The notes: a model not told the origin generated them from the letters alone. A stretch of 64,000 bases of DNA from Jaenimonas drosophilae (GCA_030849065.1 JASAON010001630.1:61927-125926); one strand, 5' to 3'; counted from the first letter of the stretch, positions 9,077 to 19,961 are shown. Numbers and translations are program-made.

Positions 9077-11896
9077 TCACTCAGATTGTTGCTGCAGCCA
9101 CGCAAATCGCTGCATTACACGCTCCACGTGTGGAGAAGTTGGAAAGACGTCTTCGTCGCCGATGAGCTCGAGCGTCATCTCCGCCGGATGGCGTGCCTCC
9201 GCCCCTTCCCACGAGATGGCAACGCCGGCAAGGGTGTTGGCAATCATCGCGCTATCCTCGGCGGAGATGGCCATTACCCCACTGCCCTGAAGGTAGCGCA
9301 GCAGCAACACAATGACGCGAGAGCTGAGCTCATCGGGGCACACGTCGAGGAGAAGCACCAAGGCCTCAGGAAGGGGTGCAGCCGTAAGGCCCGGAGCAGT
9401 GAGGCCGGACTGCAGTGCCTCCACCGCCACTGAAGGGGGTTGGTAGTGAGCCAAGGCCGCACGCAGGAGCACAGCCATATACACCATGTATCCGTCGGAC
9501 TGCACGTCATTGCTGAGAATGAGGCAGGAGAGGCACTGCTGCAAACAACAGTTGCGCACGTTGTTGTCTTGAGTGAGGCAGACCACAGCCATGAGCAGGG
9601 CGAACAAGGAGCTCACGAGCTCCGGCACGGGTGCCTCCGTCATTGTTGTCAGCCAGCCCTTCACGTGGTGCAGAGTGAGTAGGCCCTCCACGGGCTGATT
9701 GCGGAGCAGCAGAAGAGCAAAGGTGGTGCGATAAACCAAGTGAATCATCGAGAAGTCGCGTTGCGTGTGCGAGAGGACCGTGTTGAGTGCCTCCTCGGTC
9801 ATGGGGTTGTGCGTGTGTGTGGAGCGCACCATGGTGAGGAGGAGTTCCCAGGCGTAGTCCTCCGCCCAGGGAGTAACTGTCTGGCCAGGTGTGATGCATG
9901 GCAGCACAAGAGGATGGTAGATGGCCCAAATGGCAGCATCGTTGCGGCAAATCTTGATGCCACTCTGCACGCATTGGATCAGCATCCCCAGTGTGCTCCA
10001 GTTAACCTCCTCCTCCTCATCCTCGGACTCTGTGGCGGTGCTCGGCTTGTTGTACGTCTCAATCAGCCGAACGGCGGATGGCGCGAACACCTCCACAATA
10101 AACTCACCCTGTGCCTGCAGCACTTCCTTCTCAATCAGCACGTGCACCAACGCCGCGAGCTCCTTCACGGCGGTGGGGCTACGTAGCGCCGGCAGCACAC
10201 GCTGGACGGTGTGGAGCAGCGTGGTCGCGAGGGTTGGGGGCACCTCCGCGAGGGTAAAATTGTTGTCGGAGATGAAGTTTTCAACGGTGCGTAGGGCAGC
10301 CAACAAAACAACCGGATTCTGTTCGTTCTGAAGCATCCCCTCCAACGCCGCATGGACCGCACCACGATGATGAGCCTCCTGCACCGTTTCACACCACATC
10401 CCAACCAGCCACACTACGCGTCGCAGCACAAATGGCGAGCTTCGGCCCTCTGCGTTGGAGCTTTGCAGAATCGGCAGCAGCTTCGTCTCAAGGAAGTTGA
10501 GGTACTGCGGTGAGTTGGGGCCCTCCGTCATGGTGTAGTAGCCCAAGCCAATGGCATGAAGTGCGGCGCTGATCTCCGGGATGTTTCCCTCCGCGAGCAT
10601 CACGTTGACGATGTCCCACGCCGCCGCCAGGGCTGCCGTGGCGCAGGTGGTGGACCCGGTGAGCGCGAGAAATACTTGTTCTGCACAACTAACGGCTGCA
10701 TCCTCATCATCCATATCAATGAGAAGTTCCTCCGCCACGAGCTCCGGCTCGGTCGCCCACCGCTCCACCGCCGCCTCGCTTGTGTCGTCGGGCATGTACG
10801 TGGCAATCAAGCAGCGCATAAAGCGTGGCAGCAAAGAGGATCTTGATAGCCTCTCCGCAACACTCATCACAAACTCATCGCCATCCTCGGCGGAGAGGAG
10901 GCCCGTGACGATGCGCATCGAGCGGCAGACGACCTTCTCGGACATGCCGCCGGCCGAGCCCATCTCCGCTAGCAGCACCGCGAGGCTCAATACGGAGCAG
11001 CACGTCTCGCCACCCTCGCTGGTGGAGGGCTCCGCAAGAAAGAAGTCTGGATGCATTGTTCGCAGCATCGCAGGGAAGTACGTGATGAGTTTCTCCTGGA
11101 TCTTCATGGCATACTCCAACAAACGAAGACGATGGGTGGCAGTGTTGTCTGCTGCTGTGGCAGTGGCAGAGGCGGTGCGAACATCGCCCGCGAGCTGCCA
11201 TGACATTGTCAGGAGAAATGAGTTGAAGCTCTCATCAAAGGCACCTTCACCAAATACGCGGAGAGAGCACTTCAGGAGATATAGGTAGGTGCGGTAGTGC
11301 TCCAGAGGATGTAGCTGGGTGAAGAGGGTGAAGAGGGAGTAGAGCGGTGCCACCATTGCTCGGCAGAGAACCTCAAACGTATCGCCAATCCGACGTGTTT
11401 GGATGTCTCGCAACAACATGTGCAACATGAGCAGCAACTGGCCAAGCCTATCCATCGAGGTTGCACCATCCTTCACATATTGAGCAATGGCCTCTGTGTA
11501 GGCCGACCAGACGAAGGCGACAGAAGTTGGTAGCTCACCCATTAACGTCTTCTTGGCCTGCTTCTTGGCCATGGCCGCAACCACACTGCCCACCTTGCGG
11601 GCGAAGGCCTCGTGAGTTAGCTGTTCGTGAAGCACAAGAGATACATAGAGCTGCAGATACTGCTGCTGAAGGTCTGCTGCCACATTACTTCTCCACGACT
11701 CCTCTACAAAGGAGAGCACCGTGGTGGCGTAGAAGAAGCGTCGCTCCATGCCCTGAGTGGCATCGCCAACAACGGCCCACGTAGTGGCCAAGAAGGCCTG
11801 TGGATGATCCTGTTGGGATTGCCGCAGCTGTGCCGTTGCCAGCTTACGAGGCTCATTCTCGACGCACGTGCGAAGAGTCTCGAGCAGATGCTCCAT
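9077..11896 (-). CDS. IPO11: Importin-beta family karyopherin, importin-11-like
   Basis: A 939-residue, almost wholly helical protein. Residues 10-60 (VENEPRKLATAQLRQ...HPQAFLATTWAVV) match the start of an importin-beta N-terminal domain, where a short helix pair ends in the QL motif. The rest reads as HEAT-type repeats. The middle block at about 480-560 (LRRVVWLVGMWCE, then NPVVLLAALRTVENFISD) resembles the importin-11/Kap120 pattern RRVAWLIGQW followed by a V-L-A-L-R repeat. Acidic loops (DMDDEDAA, ESEDEEEEVNW) are typical cargo- or Ran-contacting insertions. Karyopherins carry proteins through nuclear pores in a Ran-GTP-dependent manner. The superfamily is clear; the importin-11 subtype is a by-eye judgement. 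Confidence 0.7.
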   Translation of the reverse strand: MEHLLETLRTCVENEPRKLATAQLRQSQQDHPQAFLATTWAVVGDATQGMERRFFYATTVLSFVEESWRSNVAADLQQQYLQLYVSLVLHEQLTHEAFARKVGSVVAAMAKKQAKKTLMGELPTSVAFVWSAYTEAIAQYVKDGATSMDRLGQLLLMLHMLLRDIQTRRIGDTFEVLCRAMVAPLYSLFTLFTQLHPLEHYRTYLYLLKCSLRVFGEGAFDESFNSFLLTMSWQLAGDVRTASATATAADNTATHRLRLLEYAMKIQEKLITYFPAMLRTMHPDFFLAEPSTSEGGETCCSVLSLAVLLAEMGSAGGMSEKVVCRSMRIVTGLLSAEDGDEFVMSVAERLSRSSLLPRFMRCLIATYMPDDTSEAAVERWATEPELVAEELLIDMDDEDAAVSCAEQVFLALTGSTTCATAALAAAWDIVNVMLAEGNIPEISAALHAIGLGYYTMTEGPNSPQYLNFLETKLLPILQSSNAEGRSSPFVLRRVVWLVGMWCETVQEAHHRGAVHAALEGMLQNEQNPVVLLAALRTVENFISDNNFTLAEVPPTLATTLLHTVQRVLPALRSPTAVKELAALVHVLIEKEVLQAQGEFIVEVFAPSAVRLIETYNKPSTATESEDEEEEVNWSTLGMLIQCVQSGIKICRNDAAIWAIYHPLVLPCITPGQTVTPWAEDYAWELLLTMVRSTHTHNPMTEEALNTVLSHTQRDFSMIHLVYRTTFALLLLRNQPVEGLLTLHHVKGWLTTMTEAPVPELVSSLFALLMAVVCLTQDNNVRNCCLQQCLSCLILSNDVQSDGYMVYMAVLLRAALAHYQPPSVAVEALQSGLTAPGLTAAPLPEALVLLLDVCPDELSSRVIVLLLRYLQGSGVMAISAEDSAMIANTLAGVAISWEGAEARHPAEMTLELIGDEDVFPTSPHVERVMQRFAWLQQQSE

Positions 11897-11979
11897 GGTT
11901 ATGGAGAGTTGCTAATAGGAGTTGGAGGCTGAGCGCACAGCCATGAATGTACATAAACGAAGGAGAAAGAAGGGAAGGT

Positions 11980-11999
11980 TGTGTGTGTGTGTGTGTGTG
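11980..11999 (+). repeat. (GT)n microsatellite
   Basis: About ten GT units in the intergenic region between the importin and GPN2 genes. Similar short GT/CA tracts occur at about 425-442, 29613-29625 and 46569-46583. Confidence 0.9.
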
Positions 12000-12079
12000 A
12001 GGGGGGAAGGGGATTCATGCAGGGGTGTCCACTGTGTAAGCTAACATCATCGTTGATGAACTATGTTGGTGAAGATGTG

Positions 12080-13036
12080 TCAGAAAAAGTTGCCAATCGC
12101 GTTGTCGATGTTCTGCGTCAGGTGCAACATCATCTCCTGGGACTGCACATTCAGTGGCAGATAGCCAACCATGCCGTAGCCCTCCACAACCTCCATCATG
12201 GCGCGCGTGTATTTATACATGCGCCCGCCATCGCGTGCCAGGTCAATCTGCTCGATCTTTTCATCTTCTGCGACGTCCACTGGATCGAGGGGTGGGGCAG
12301 GGCATCCACCGGTGATGTGGTTTTCTGCCTGGCGCATATCATGGCGCCGTCGGCGAAGTTGCCGCCTCCACATGCGATCAAAGTCTTCGTTGAGGAATGC
12401 ACCAGCATCCAGGAACACCTCCGCCTCCTCTTCACCAGAGGAGGTGAGGAGATCCCACTTGGTCAGAACGTTGAGGTGTGGCAACTCATGATCAATCATC
12501 GTGGTCAGGGCCAGCACACAGGAAGAAACGTAGGAGGAGAGGTCGCGGGTGGCGATGCAAGCATCCACCAAGTGAATGGTGCACAGCGAGCACTGAAGCT
12601 TGCGTTGCAAGGCTCGAAAGAGCAGCTGCAGAGCAGGGCTCTGAAGGTAAAACTCAACCTGGCCAGGGCAGTCCATGAGCAGGTAGGGTGCGCGAGGGGC
12701 GGCGTTGGGGTGCTCCATCAGCACCTCCCCCATCCGCTTCTCTGCCACTGTGTTGATCTCCGCAATGAGCCAATCAATGTTCTGCTCCATCACCTCCGCA
12801 CAGAAGAGATATGAGCCGTTCGGGCCCAGACCCTCCTCCTCCATCACCGTGGCATGATGCACGAGCTGGCGTATATCTACGTCACAGGGGTAGGGGAAGA
12901 CGGACTCATTGGCAGGATCGAGGTTCACCATCAACACAGGTCGCGTCGGGTCGTACACCTGAAGAAACTGGCGCTTCCCTTCGCAGTAGGTCGTCTTGCC
13001 ACTGCCTGGAGGGCCACAAATGAGCTCTCCGAACAT
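12080..13036 (-). CDS. GPN2: GPN-loop GTPase 2
   Basis: A 318-residue protein starting at MFGELICGPPGSGKT (ATG at 13036). The frame stays open to 13579, but that upstream part is leader sequence and overlaps the next gene. P-loop GPPGSGKT is at residues 8-15, the family-defining GPN insertion at 71-73 (GLGPNGSY), DCPGQVEFY is the switch II region, and LTKWDLL is the guanine-specificity motif. GPN GTPases form homo- or heterodimers and help assemble and import RNA polymerase II. The wording around GPN and the methionine-first P-loop match GPN2 rather than GPN1 or GPN3. An acidic linker follows NKWD-like motif 4 (SGEEEAEVF). Confidence 0.9.
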   Translation of the reverse strand: MFGELICGPPGSGKTTYCEGKRQFLQVYDPTRPVLMVNLDPANESVFPYPCDVDIRQLVHHATVMEEEGLGPNGSYLFCAEVMEQNIDWLIAEINTVAEKRMGEVLMEHPNAAPRAPYLLMDCPGQVEFYLQSPALQLLFRALQRKLQCSLCTIHLVDACIATRDLSSYVSSCVLALTTMIDHELPHLNVLTKWDLLTSSGEEEAEVFLDAGAFLNEDFDRMWRRQLRRRRHDMRQAENHITGGCPAPPLDPVDVAEDEKIEQIDLARDGGRMYKYTRAMMEVVEGYGMVGYLPLNVQSQEMMLHLTQNIDNAIGNFF

Positions 13037-13325
13037 CAATCCAATATAATTGAAGGGATTATTCGTTCGTGTACACAGAAACAACAGGTTCCTTACTTGT
13101 GTTTCTGACTTAATTGGTATGACCCTGGGTGAAGAGAGAAGGGGACGACGTGAGATGTTGTAGGCACAACACAGATAGACGAATGCATCATCTTCATTAA
13201 CAACAACAATGTACTGGATTGGGGTAATCGTGTGTCGTGGTGAAGAAAATGTTTTACTTACGCGAGTGACGGACCGAAAAAGAAAGCATGTGTAGGTGAG
13301 CAGCATCTCCCCCGCTGATAATGCT

Positions 13326-14657
13326 CTACAACACACCGCCGGTGTAAATGTGTGTGTGCTCATCCCAGCGATTGGGCGGTGCTGCGCGGCAGTGCCTCGC
13401 CGCCTTCTCCACTTCCCGCCAATCCGCGCACGCAGGCACCGCGGAAGAGAAGAAGCGGCACATCGCCTCCTCAATACGTCTCTCATCGGCGTGATGCTCG
13501 AGCAGCCCACAAAAGACCTTTGACGCCTCTTGGAAGCATGGCACCACCCTCGTGGCGAACAAGGTGGCCGCCTTCGCACAGTTGGTGCCTGGGCGGACAG
13601 GATTCACAATAAACAACTCCGTTGACGGTGGCTTGGTAAAGGTGTTGGCGCGCACGTAGTCAATGCCGCTGCGTCGGAAGTCAAAGCGCCCGCTGAAGAA
13701 GCGCAGAAATCCAGCGAACAGTACGGCAACGCTTTGCTGTAGCTCCTCGGGGTAGTTGGCCGGCACCTCCGTCTTGAGATAGAAGAGCACCATGAGGGAG
13801 ATGGGAAAGGAGCCGAGGCCTCCCATGCTGGGGTCGTCAAGTCCGTGATGGGTGACGAGAGACTTCACGAGGATGATGAGAGGCCGGGCCAGCTCATTCC
13901 CAGGCTTTTGGAACTCATCACACAGAAACTGTGAGGAGGTGCATCCATCCTTCTCGAAGCTCAAGTCAATCTTGATATCGTCGTTGCGGTGGATGCACTT
14001 CACAATCGGAACTTTGGCGTGGGCGACGCTTGTGATGCCGCGGAAGCAGCGCGCGCTGCGCATGGCGTTGGCCACCACACGAATACCCCGCGAGAAGCTC
14101 TGTTTGCGCTCCCGTGAGCTCAACACCGATGCCACGGCTAAGTTATTCATGGTGCTGGAGAGTGCGGGAGGCATACGCCCTTTATCTTCCAGAGGTATCA
14201 TGACGCAGTCAATGTCGCTCGACGGGATCAGCACGCCCGTACGCAGGCTTCCGTAGACCTCCGCACGTAGGCCAATGCTACGCAACGTGCGCAACACATC
14301 CTGAAGAGCAGCATCGCGCCGTCCACGCTCCTCCTTGGTTGGGGTGAGGCAGCGAAGCAAATCTATTAATTTTGCCTCCAGTGGAAGACGTGATGCCTCC
14401 GCGCTGGAGCTGCTCGCCGATGTTTCCGCGCGGGGCCGCTTGTGCGCTGCTGCCTCTTCCGTCTCGTGCTCGCTGTGTTGCCAGCGCCTCTCTCGATGTG
14501 CGTGGCGTCCATGATCATCGTGATGGTACGGCGAATGATTATTGCCGCCCTCCTCCCTGCCACGTTTGGCCCCACCTCCACGTGAGTGCTCAAAGGTTCG
14601 ATGAACGGATTCCTGCAACCGCCGAGATCGGTCATGATGGCGGTGATGTTGATGCAT
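13326..14657 (-). CDS. Trf4/5-type non-canonical poly(A) polymerase
   Basis: A 443-residue protein. The first 90 residues are disordered and rich in His, Arg and Ser. The nucleotidyltransferase core begins at about 93: helix-turn VYGSLRTGVLIPSSDID with catalytic D148 and D150, and third catalytic D231 in DIKIDLSF. The central and PAP-associated region at about 240-330 contains RPLIILVKSLVTHHGLDDPSMGGLGSF and HFY/FLRFF-type blocks, matching Trf4/Cid1-like enzymes. Trf4 enzymes adenylate nuclear RNAs for exosome decay in the TRAMP complex. T. brucei has two nuclear ncPAPs; which one this corresponds to, and whether it adds A or U, cannot be settled from sequence alone. There is no mitochondrial presequence. 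Confidence 0.85.
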   Translation of the reverse strand: MHQHHRHHDRSRRLQESVHRTFEHSRGGGAKRGREEGGNNHSPYHHDDHGRHAHRERRWQHSEHETEEAAAHKRPRAETSASSSSAEASRLPLEAKLIDLLRCLTPTKEERGRRDAALQDVLRTLRSIGLRAEVYGSLRTGVLIPSSDIDCVMIPLEDKGRMPPALSSTMNNLAVASVLSSRERKQSFSRGIRVVANAMRSARCFRGITSVAHAKVPIVKCIHRNDDIKIDLSFEKDGCTSSQFLCDEFQKPGNELARPLIILVKSLVTHHGLDDPSMGGLGSFPISLMVLFYLKTEVPANYPEELQQSVAVLFAGFLRFFSGRFDFRRSGIDYVRANTFTKPPSTELFIVNPVRPGTNCAKAATLFATRVVPCFQEASKVFCGLLEHHADERRIEEAMCRFFSSAVPACADWREVEKAARHCRAAPPNRWDEHTHIYTGGVL

Positions 14658-15006
14658 CGTCGCAGAACAGACTTCCCAACAACGCTAGCCACCGCCTGGA
14701 AGGCGTAGCTGTGGCTTGCTAATTCCTCGACACCATGTGTGTTGGTGCGCAAGATGATGAGAAGAGGAAGACAACGAAGGAAGACGTTGTGTGGCACAGA
14801 TAATCACTTCAAAATCACTTGCGTTGAATCGTTTTATTCAGTGTTCACAAACATCATGAGTTGTGTTGCCACCTCATCACGTTCCCTCCATGGCTGCTCA
14901 GTCGTACGTGGCAGAACAGCCATGAAGGTCATGGAGGCCTTCATTTTATACATCAGGCGAGACTCTCTCAACATAACGTGGAGATACATCCCACCATCGT
15001 CGTCAT

Positions 15007-16305
15007 CTAGGCAGTGACGGCAGCGGTGGCAGTCGCAGCCTCTTCACTCTTGAGATGGCCAAAGAGGCCTTCGCGATCCACACGTTGATGTGCCAGCCGC
15101 TCCTCCAGTAAGTTATCCAGCTTCTTCTCCATCACACGCGAAACATCGTTGCCGCGCAGGACGAGAGAGCATAGGTGCGGATTCATCAGGGCCGCCTCAA
15201 TGAGGTCGGCGGCACCGCTCTCGCCAATGGCGTTGCAGCTTAGATCCACGTGGCGGAGTGAGATGCTGTTGGAGATGTTCCGGGCGAGGCTCACAGCGGT
15301 ATCGTCGTCGAGCTGATTATCGCTCAGATTGACGGTGCGAAGGGCAATGGAGGAGCCCATGACGGAGGCCATGCGCATGCCTCCAGACGAGCCGAGGCTG
15401 CAGGAGCTAAGGTCCAGCTCGCTCACCGAGCTGCGCTGATTGAAGGTGAAGGCCTTGCTGAGGAGGTCGCCGCCCACATTGCCCAGCGGGTTGCCGGAGA
15501 GCACCAAGGTGGTGATGGAAGCGTTCTTCTCCACCCCTTGCTTGGCAATCTCTCGCATGCCTTCGGTGGTGATGGTGTTGAGTCGTAGATCCAGCACCTC
15601 TAGTGTGTAGTTGGCCTCCATCATCTCTGCAATCGCAGAGGCGGCCGCATCGGTGGCGTTGTTGTTTCCCAGGTTCAGCTGGCGCACCTCCTTGTTGGCC
15701 TTCACGGCCTGACAAATGCGACGAACACCGGCAGGGCCCAGGTAGTTGCCGTAGAGATTGATGGAGCGGATGGTGGAGCATGATAGCGCCAACAGCTGAG
15801 CCAGTGAATCGGCACCAGTGGGGCCCAGCTCATTCATCGATACATCGAGGGAGGTGAGGTATGAGTTCTTCTCCAGGAATTTGTAGAGCAGCGACGCGCC
15901 AGAGGGGCCTAGCTTGTTGTTGGCCAAGACAAGACGCTTCACGCTGCTGGAGGTGGCGAGGGAGCGGAGGAGCTTCCGTGCATCGTTGGAGTTAAGGTTG
16001 TTGCCACGCACGTCCACCTCCTCAACCTGCAGCGACACATTCACAACTCCAGCGAGTCCATCGCAGCCGTCCTTGCCAATGTCATTGTAGCGCAACAACA
16101 CCTCCCTCACTGGAGACGATTCCAGGCAGGCAGTGAGCTTCTGTGCGTTGGCAGGGCCAAGATGATTCTCCATCAAATCAACGCGCCGCAGTGGTACGTC
16201 CGACTCCCTATCGAGGATGGAGCGGCAGATGCGCTCCATGTCTGCAGGCGTCATCTGCGTCCACTGCATCTGAATGCGCCGCTCGTTGGTTGGGACCGAC
16301 GACAT
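15007..16305 (-). CDS. Leucine-rich repeat protein (ribonuclease-inhibitor type)
   Basis: A 432-residue protein made almost entirely of about 28-residue LRRs of the RI type: repeated patterns such as VKRLVLANNKLGPSGASLLYKFL, LTSLDVSMNELGPTGADSLA and IRSINLYGNYLGPAGVRRI. About eleven units can be seen between residues 35 and 400. Such horseshoe proteins bind partners. In kinetoplastids many are flagellar or cytoskeletal, but no specific role can be assigned. The start is uncertain: MSSVPTNERR at 16305 is preferred, while the upstream in-frame ATG at 16377 would add a stretch like a signal peptide (MCIWSVFLLLFATT). That stretch coincides with a pyrimidine-rich tract, so it may be leader. Confidence 0.8.
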   Translation of the reverse strand: MSSVPTNERRIQMQWTQMTPADMERICRSILDRESDVPLRRVDLMENHLGPANAQKLTACLESSPVREVLLRYNDIGKDGCDGLAGVVNVSLQVEEVDVRGNNLNSNDARKLLRSLATSSSVKRLVLANNKLGPSGASLLYKFLEKNSYLTSLDVSMNELGPTGADSLAQLLALSCSTIRSINLYGNYLGPAGVRRICQAVKANKEVRQLNLGNNNATDAAASAIAEMMEANYTLEVLDLRLNTITTEGMREIAKQGVEKNASITTLVLSGNPLGNVGGDLLSKAFTFNQRSSVSELDLSSCSLGSSGGMRMASVMGSSIALRTVNLSDNQLDDDTAVSLARNISNSISLRHVDLSCNAIGESGAADLIEAALMNPHLCSLVLRGNDVSRVMEKKLDNLLEERLAHQRVDREGLFGHLKSEEAATATAAVTA

Positions 16306-16666
16306 GGCCAAAGAGGAGCTGCTGAAGCTGTCTGCGGTTGTGGCGAACAACAACAGAAACACACTCCAAATGCACAAGAAAACCAGCTACTGCATATGTG
16401 ACGTCAACACAACAAGAAGAGAGAAATATTTTGAAGAAGAGAAAGTGGCAGGCACCTGTGGAGGCAGAAGCAAAGCGTGTTGCATCACCAGACGCAAGAG
16501 AACCTGAAGTGAGCTCACCTGTTAGAAGACGCAGCGGAGAATTGCAACACCGCACCTCGTCCATCCGCATACCAGTGGAGGATAGTGGAAGAGAGAGAGG
16601 TGATGGGGTGCCTGCACCTCTATGATTTGGTTGGATCTATGATGATGATTATGATGTCTTGCATCA

Positions 16667-19588
16667 CTACTTCACCTTCAAGCCAGACAGACGATTCGCC
16701 AAATCACTGTAGGGGGGAATGAGTGCATCCACCACTTCAGTGGTGATACCGTCTGCGCGTGTGCGTAGTGCCATGAGCACCTCCACCGCCTTCTGCGGCC
16801 CGTACTGCAGAAACACACGTCGAGCAAGTGTTGTGACCTCCGCCTGATTCTGAATGAAAATGGGCCGTTGAACGCCCGTGAGGAGCTGCGCGGCGACGCT
16901 GGAGCAGAGTGCCTGGGCCTGGCCGCCGTCCGGGCTGCGAAGGAGCTGATGAGCCAAGATGACGGTACTCCTCACTTGCGAGCTGCAGTACGGCAGTATG
17001 TCTGCGGCGAGGGATGGGCAGCTCACTGTGGCAGCGTAGGCGGCATCGAATAAAGGGCTGAAGAGTGCATGCCACAGCTCAGACTCCCGCCGGTCTTTGC
17101 TTGTGGGGATGAAGAATGAAACACAACGATGGATAGCCGTGGCTGCACCGTGGGCGGCGAGGGCCTCGATGAGTTCCTTCATCCCGCTGATGCAGAAGTG
17201 CAGATAGCCCAGGTAGAGGCGTATGCTCGTGAGGTTGTGCGCGATGCCGAGCGCCTTGGAGGCGCGGTGGAAGCCATCAAAGACGCTCGCCACCACATCA
17301 AGCAGCATCTCCCTCGAGCAGGAGCAGTCCTCATCCATGCAGTAGCTGCTCGCCTGCAGTGAGCGGCAGAGAGACTTGACCATTTGATGCACCATCACTG
17401 AGGTAACGGGGGTGTTGTACTGCCGCCCGCTGTGTGCCGACGTGGTGATGCTCTCGGAGCTCACGAAGTCACTGTAGATCTGCTGCAACGAGATCTCCAG
17501 CAACAGGCCCTGGATATCTGGATCACCTTGCGGGAGGGATTCCTCCAGCAGACGCACGGCGTCGGAGGGGGCGGCGGTGTCGGCCGTGATGGGGATGCCA
17601 GGCAGCGCATCATAGGAGGCGAAGAGGTGCAGTTCGAGGAAGCTGCGCACCGATTGCACCGTGGAGGCGCTCATGGACTTGGTGAAGGGCTGGCTGAGAA
17701 CCGCCGTACGCATCCACATCTCCGCCGAGGGGAGGCTGAGGTACACCGTGAGGAGCTTCTCGGGCATTGTGCTGCTGCGGATGGCGATGTAGTGACGCGT
17801 TTGGCCCATCATGTCTGCCGAGACGGAGAGCGCGGCGAGAGAGAGAACCGTGCTGGCCGTGAGGAACTGTGCGGGGGCCAGCCGCCACCCATGGTAGGAG
17901 CGCACATGTACCGGCAGACATGCTCCGCCACAAAATGGGGCAAACCAAAGACGAATGTTAACCTCCGTTGGTGCGAAGGCTGCGGTGCGGCCACCACGAC
18001 GACGCTGTGCGAGCACATCCACAGGGTGCTCACGGCTCTGTTCCTGGCCCAGGAGCAGAAAGCCACTGAAGGAGGGATGCCAAATGTACTGCGCATCGTG
18101 AATAACCGCACCAAGTGGGAGGGTGATGGGGGTGGTGGTGGCCGCAGAGAAGTCAGCCCCCGCAGTGGGCAGTGGAATCAGGTAGCACCGATTCGAGAGA
18201 GGCTCACGAGCGAGGAAGAGGCGGCTGTTGGGGCTGATGGAAATGGCCGGGCACTTGCGTCGACGATGAATGGATAAAGTGCCCGTTGCACCCGGGGCCT
18301 TCTCCCGTCGCTCACGTGTACGTCGTGGGGATGATGAGTACTCCGCGAGCTTCTCCAGATACACCGCTGAGTGGTTCCAGCGACGGCGGAATGCCGTTGC
18401 GAGGACGGATGACTGCGACTCCTCAAAGGCTTCGGCGTCGCTCACCGATGGCGCACAACAAATGGATCTGGCCGTGCTCGCGAAGGTCAGCTGCAGCTCC
18501 CGGCCAGATCGGATGGCACTATCAAGGGAGAAGACAAAGGTCTGGCCTCGTTCACTCAGCAGAAGCAACTCAATGTTGCGAGCAACGGTTCCATCAAAGT
18601 GAAGAAAATCGCCATCGTCGATCATCTCGCGCAGACAGAGGCGGCAGGCACCCCACAAAAAGCGGGTGTGCAGCGCGTGGCGAAGACTACGTCGCTCCTC
18701 CGAGGTCAGATGTGCGCCAGATGGCTTCATCAGCAGCGTCAAACGTTGTGGTAGCGACGGAATCGCTTCTTCTTCGTTTATGGGGTAATAGCTGCCCACG
18801 GAGATGAGCATTGGAGATCCCTCGGGGCCGTTGCGCGGGTTCTCAATCGAGCCCACATCCAAGTTGGACGGGAGCGCGCGCACAAATCGGTCGGAGAGGG
18901 CAAAGACAGCCTCGCCATGCGGTGCGAGGATGACGGTCCGCGTTCCCTCATTCATGCGACGGAGTGAAGCATGGTAGACCAGCACAAGCTTTTTGCGCAC
19001 CGTAGCCACGCAGGGTCGCAGTACTAGCATGAATGTGTCACGTCGTGGCCCACTACGTACCAACACAGACACTGTTGGAAGTAGTGCTGCCACATTCAGT
19101 GGCTCTCCGCGGTTCTCACCGGGCAGTGACGCAACGGAGTTGGTTTCGCTCCGCATCGTAGCTTCAAAATCCACCCGATCATCGCTAACTTTTCCTCCTC
19201 CCACGGTGGCTGCCGGTGCATCGAGAGTCATGGGTGAGCTGGTGTTGCTGTGATCACTCCACAGCACCTCTTCTTCACGAAGGGGCAGGCGAAAGCCCTC
19301 CACCCGCTTCTGCAGCTCGTCAGCGTTGTCACAGACAAATCGAAAGAAGAGCGGGGTCTCCTTTTTGGTTCGACTACCTCTGCACACCATGGCGTTGACG
19401 GAGGCCTTACGGTGGAAGAAGAGCTCCAGACGATTGGTGAGGAAGAAGGAGGACCACGCACACTTCTCATCGTCAATGATAAATTGCTTGCAGTGGCCCA
19501 TAGCCACTGTGGCTCCCTTCTCACACTCTTGAACGAGAGAGATGTGTGGAGGACACTGCTCCACACTTGCGGGCTCGGCAGTAATCAT
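16667..19588 (-). CDS. Large conserved-looking protein, unrecognised
   Basis: A 973-residue protein with no family I recognise. The first 600 residues alternate short beta-like strands with loops and several low-complexity insertions (for example SSSPRRTRERREKAPGA near 410). The last 350 residues are mainly helical (VHQMVKSLCRSLQASSYCMDEDCSCSREMLLDVVASVFDG...). A beta-propeller followed by an alpha-solenoid would give this look and is the architecture of several nucleoporins and coat proteins, but that is only a structural guess. A later ATG at residue 30 (MGHCKQFIIDDEK) is a possible alternative start. Steady codon use and length support a real gene. Confidence 0.65.
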   Translation of the reverse strand: MITAEPASVEQCPPHISLVQECEKGATVAMGHCKQFIIDDEKCAWSSFFLTNRLELFFHRKASVNAMVCRGSRTKKETPLFFRFVCDNADELQKRVEGFRLPLREEEVLWSDHSNTSSPMTLDAPAATVGGGKVSDDRVDFEATMRSETNSVASLPGENRGEPLNVAALLPTVSVLVRSGPRRDTFMLVLRPCVATVRKKLVLVYHASLRRMNEGTRTVILAPHGEAVFALSDRFVRALPSNLDVGSIENPRNGPEGSPMLISVGSYYPINEEEAIPSLPQRLTLLMKPSGAHLTSEERRSLRHALHTRFLWGACRLCLREMIDDGDFLHFDGTVARNIELLLLSERGQTFVFSLDSAIRSGRELQLTFASTARSICCAPSVSDAEAFEESQSSVLATAFRRRWNHSAVYLEKLAEYSSSPRRTRERREKAPGATGTLSIHRRRKCPAISISPNSRLFLAREPLSNRCYLIPLPTAGADFSAATTTPITLPLGAVIHDAQYIWHPSFSGFLLLGQEQSREHPVDVLAQRRRGGRTAAFAPTEVNIRLWFAPFCGGACLPVHVRSYHGWRLAPAQFLTASTVLSLAALSVSADMMGQTRHYIAIRSSTMPEKLLTVYLSLPSAEMWMRTAVLSQPFTKSMSASTVQSVRSFLELHLFASYDALPGIPITADTAAPSDAVRLLEESLPQGDPDIQGLLLEISLQQIYSDFVSSESITTSAHSGRQYNTPVTSVMVHQMVKSLCRSLQASSYCMDEDCSCSREMLLDVVASVFDGFHRASKALGIAHNLTSIRLYLGYLHFCISGMKELIEALAAHGAATAIHRCVSFFIPTSKDRRESELWHALFSPLFDAAYAATVSCPSLAADILPYCSSQVRSTVILAHQLLRSPDGGQAQALCSSVAAQLLTGVQRPIFIQNQAEVTTLARRVFLQYGPQKAVEVLMALRTRADGITTEVVDALIPPYSDLANRLSGLKVK

Positions 19589-19961
19589 GATGTCATACCC
19601 CAGGTGCTCTTGCTAAACTACTGAAGTCAAGGTTAGCGATACGTCAGCAAAGAGAAGGGTGCAGTGAGTTGCAACAATAACAAGGAGGTAGTGCAAAGAC
19701 AGTTTTCGGATGTAGGTACCAGTAACTTCCGCAAGTACTTCCACACGTTGAACGCTACAACGGCACGCCATACACGTGTGGGGCATAAAAACGAGGCAAC
19801 TGGACTGCTGGATCACTTCCAACTTGATATAAGTAATAGCCTCATTCATGCAGGCATTGCACGCATCATGATGCATGCGAACACATTATCCAATGACGAG
19901 CTGTAATGATATAACAAATTTGGCCACGGTGTCTGATGATGAGAACTTCCCGGGTGAGCGA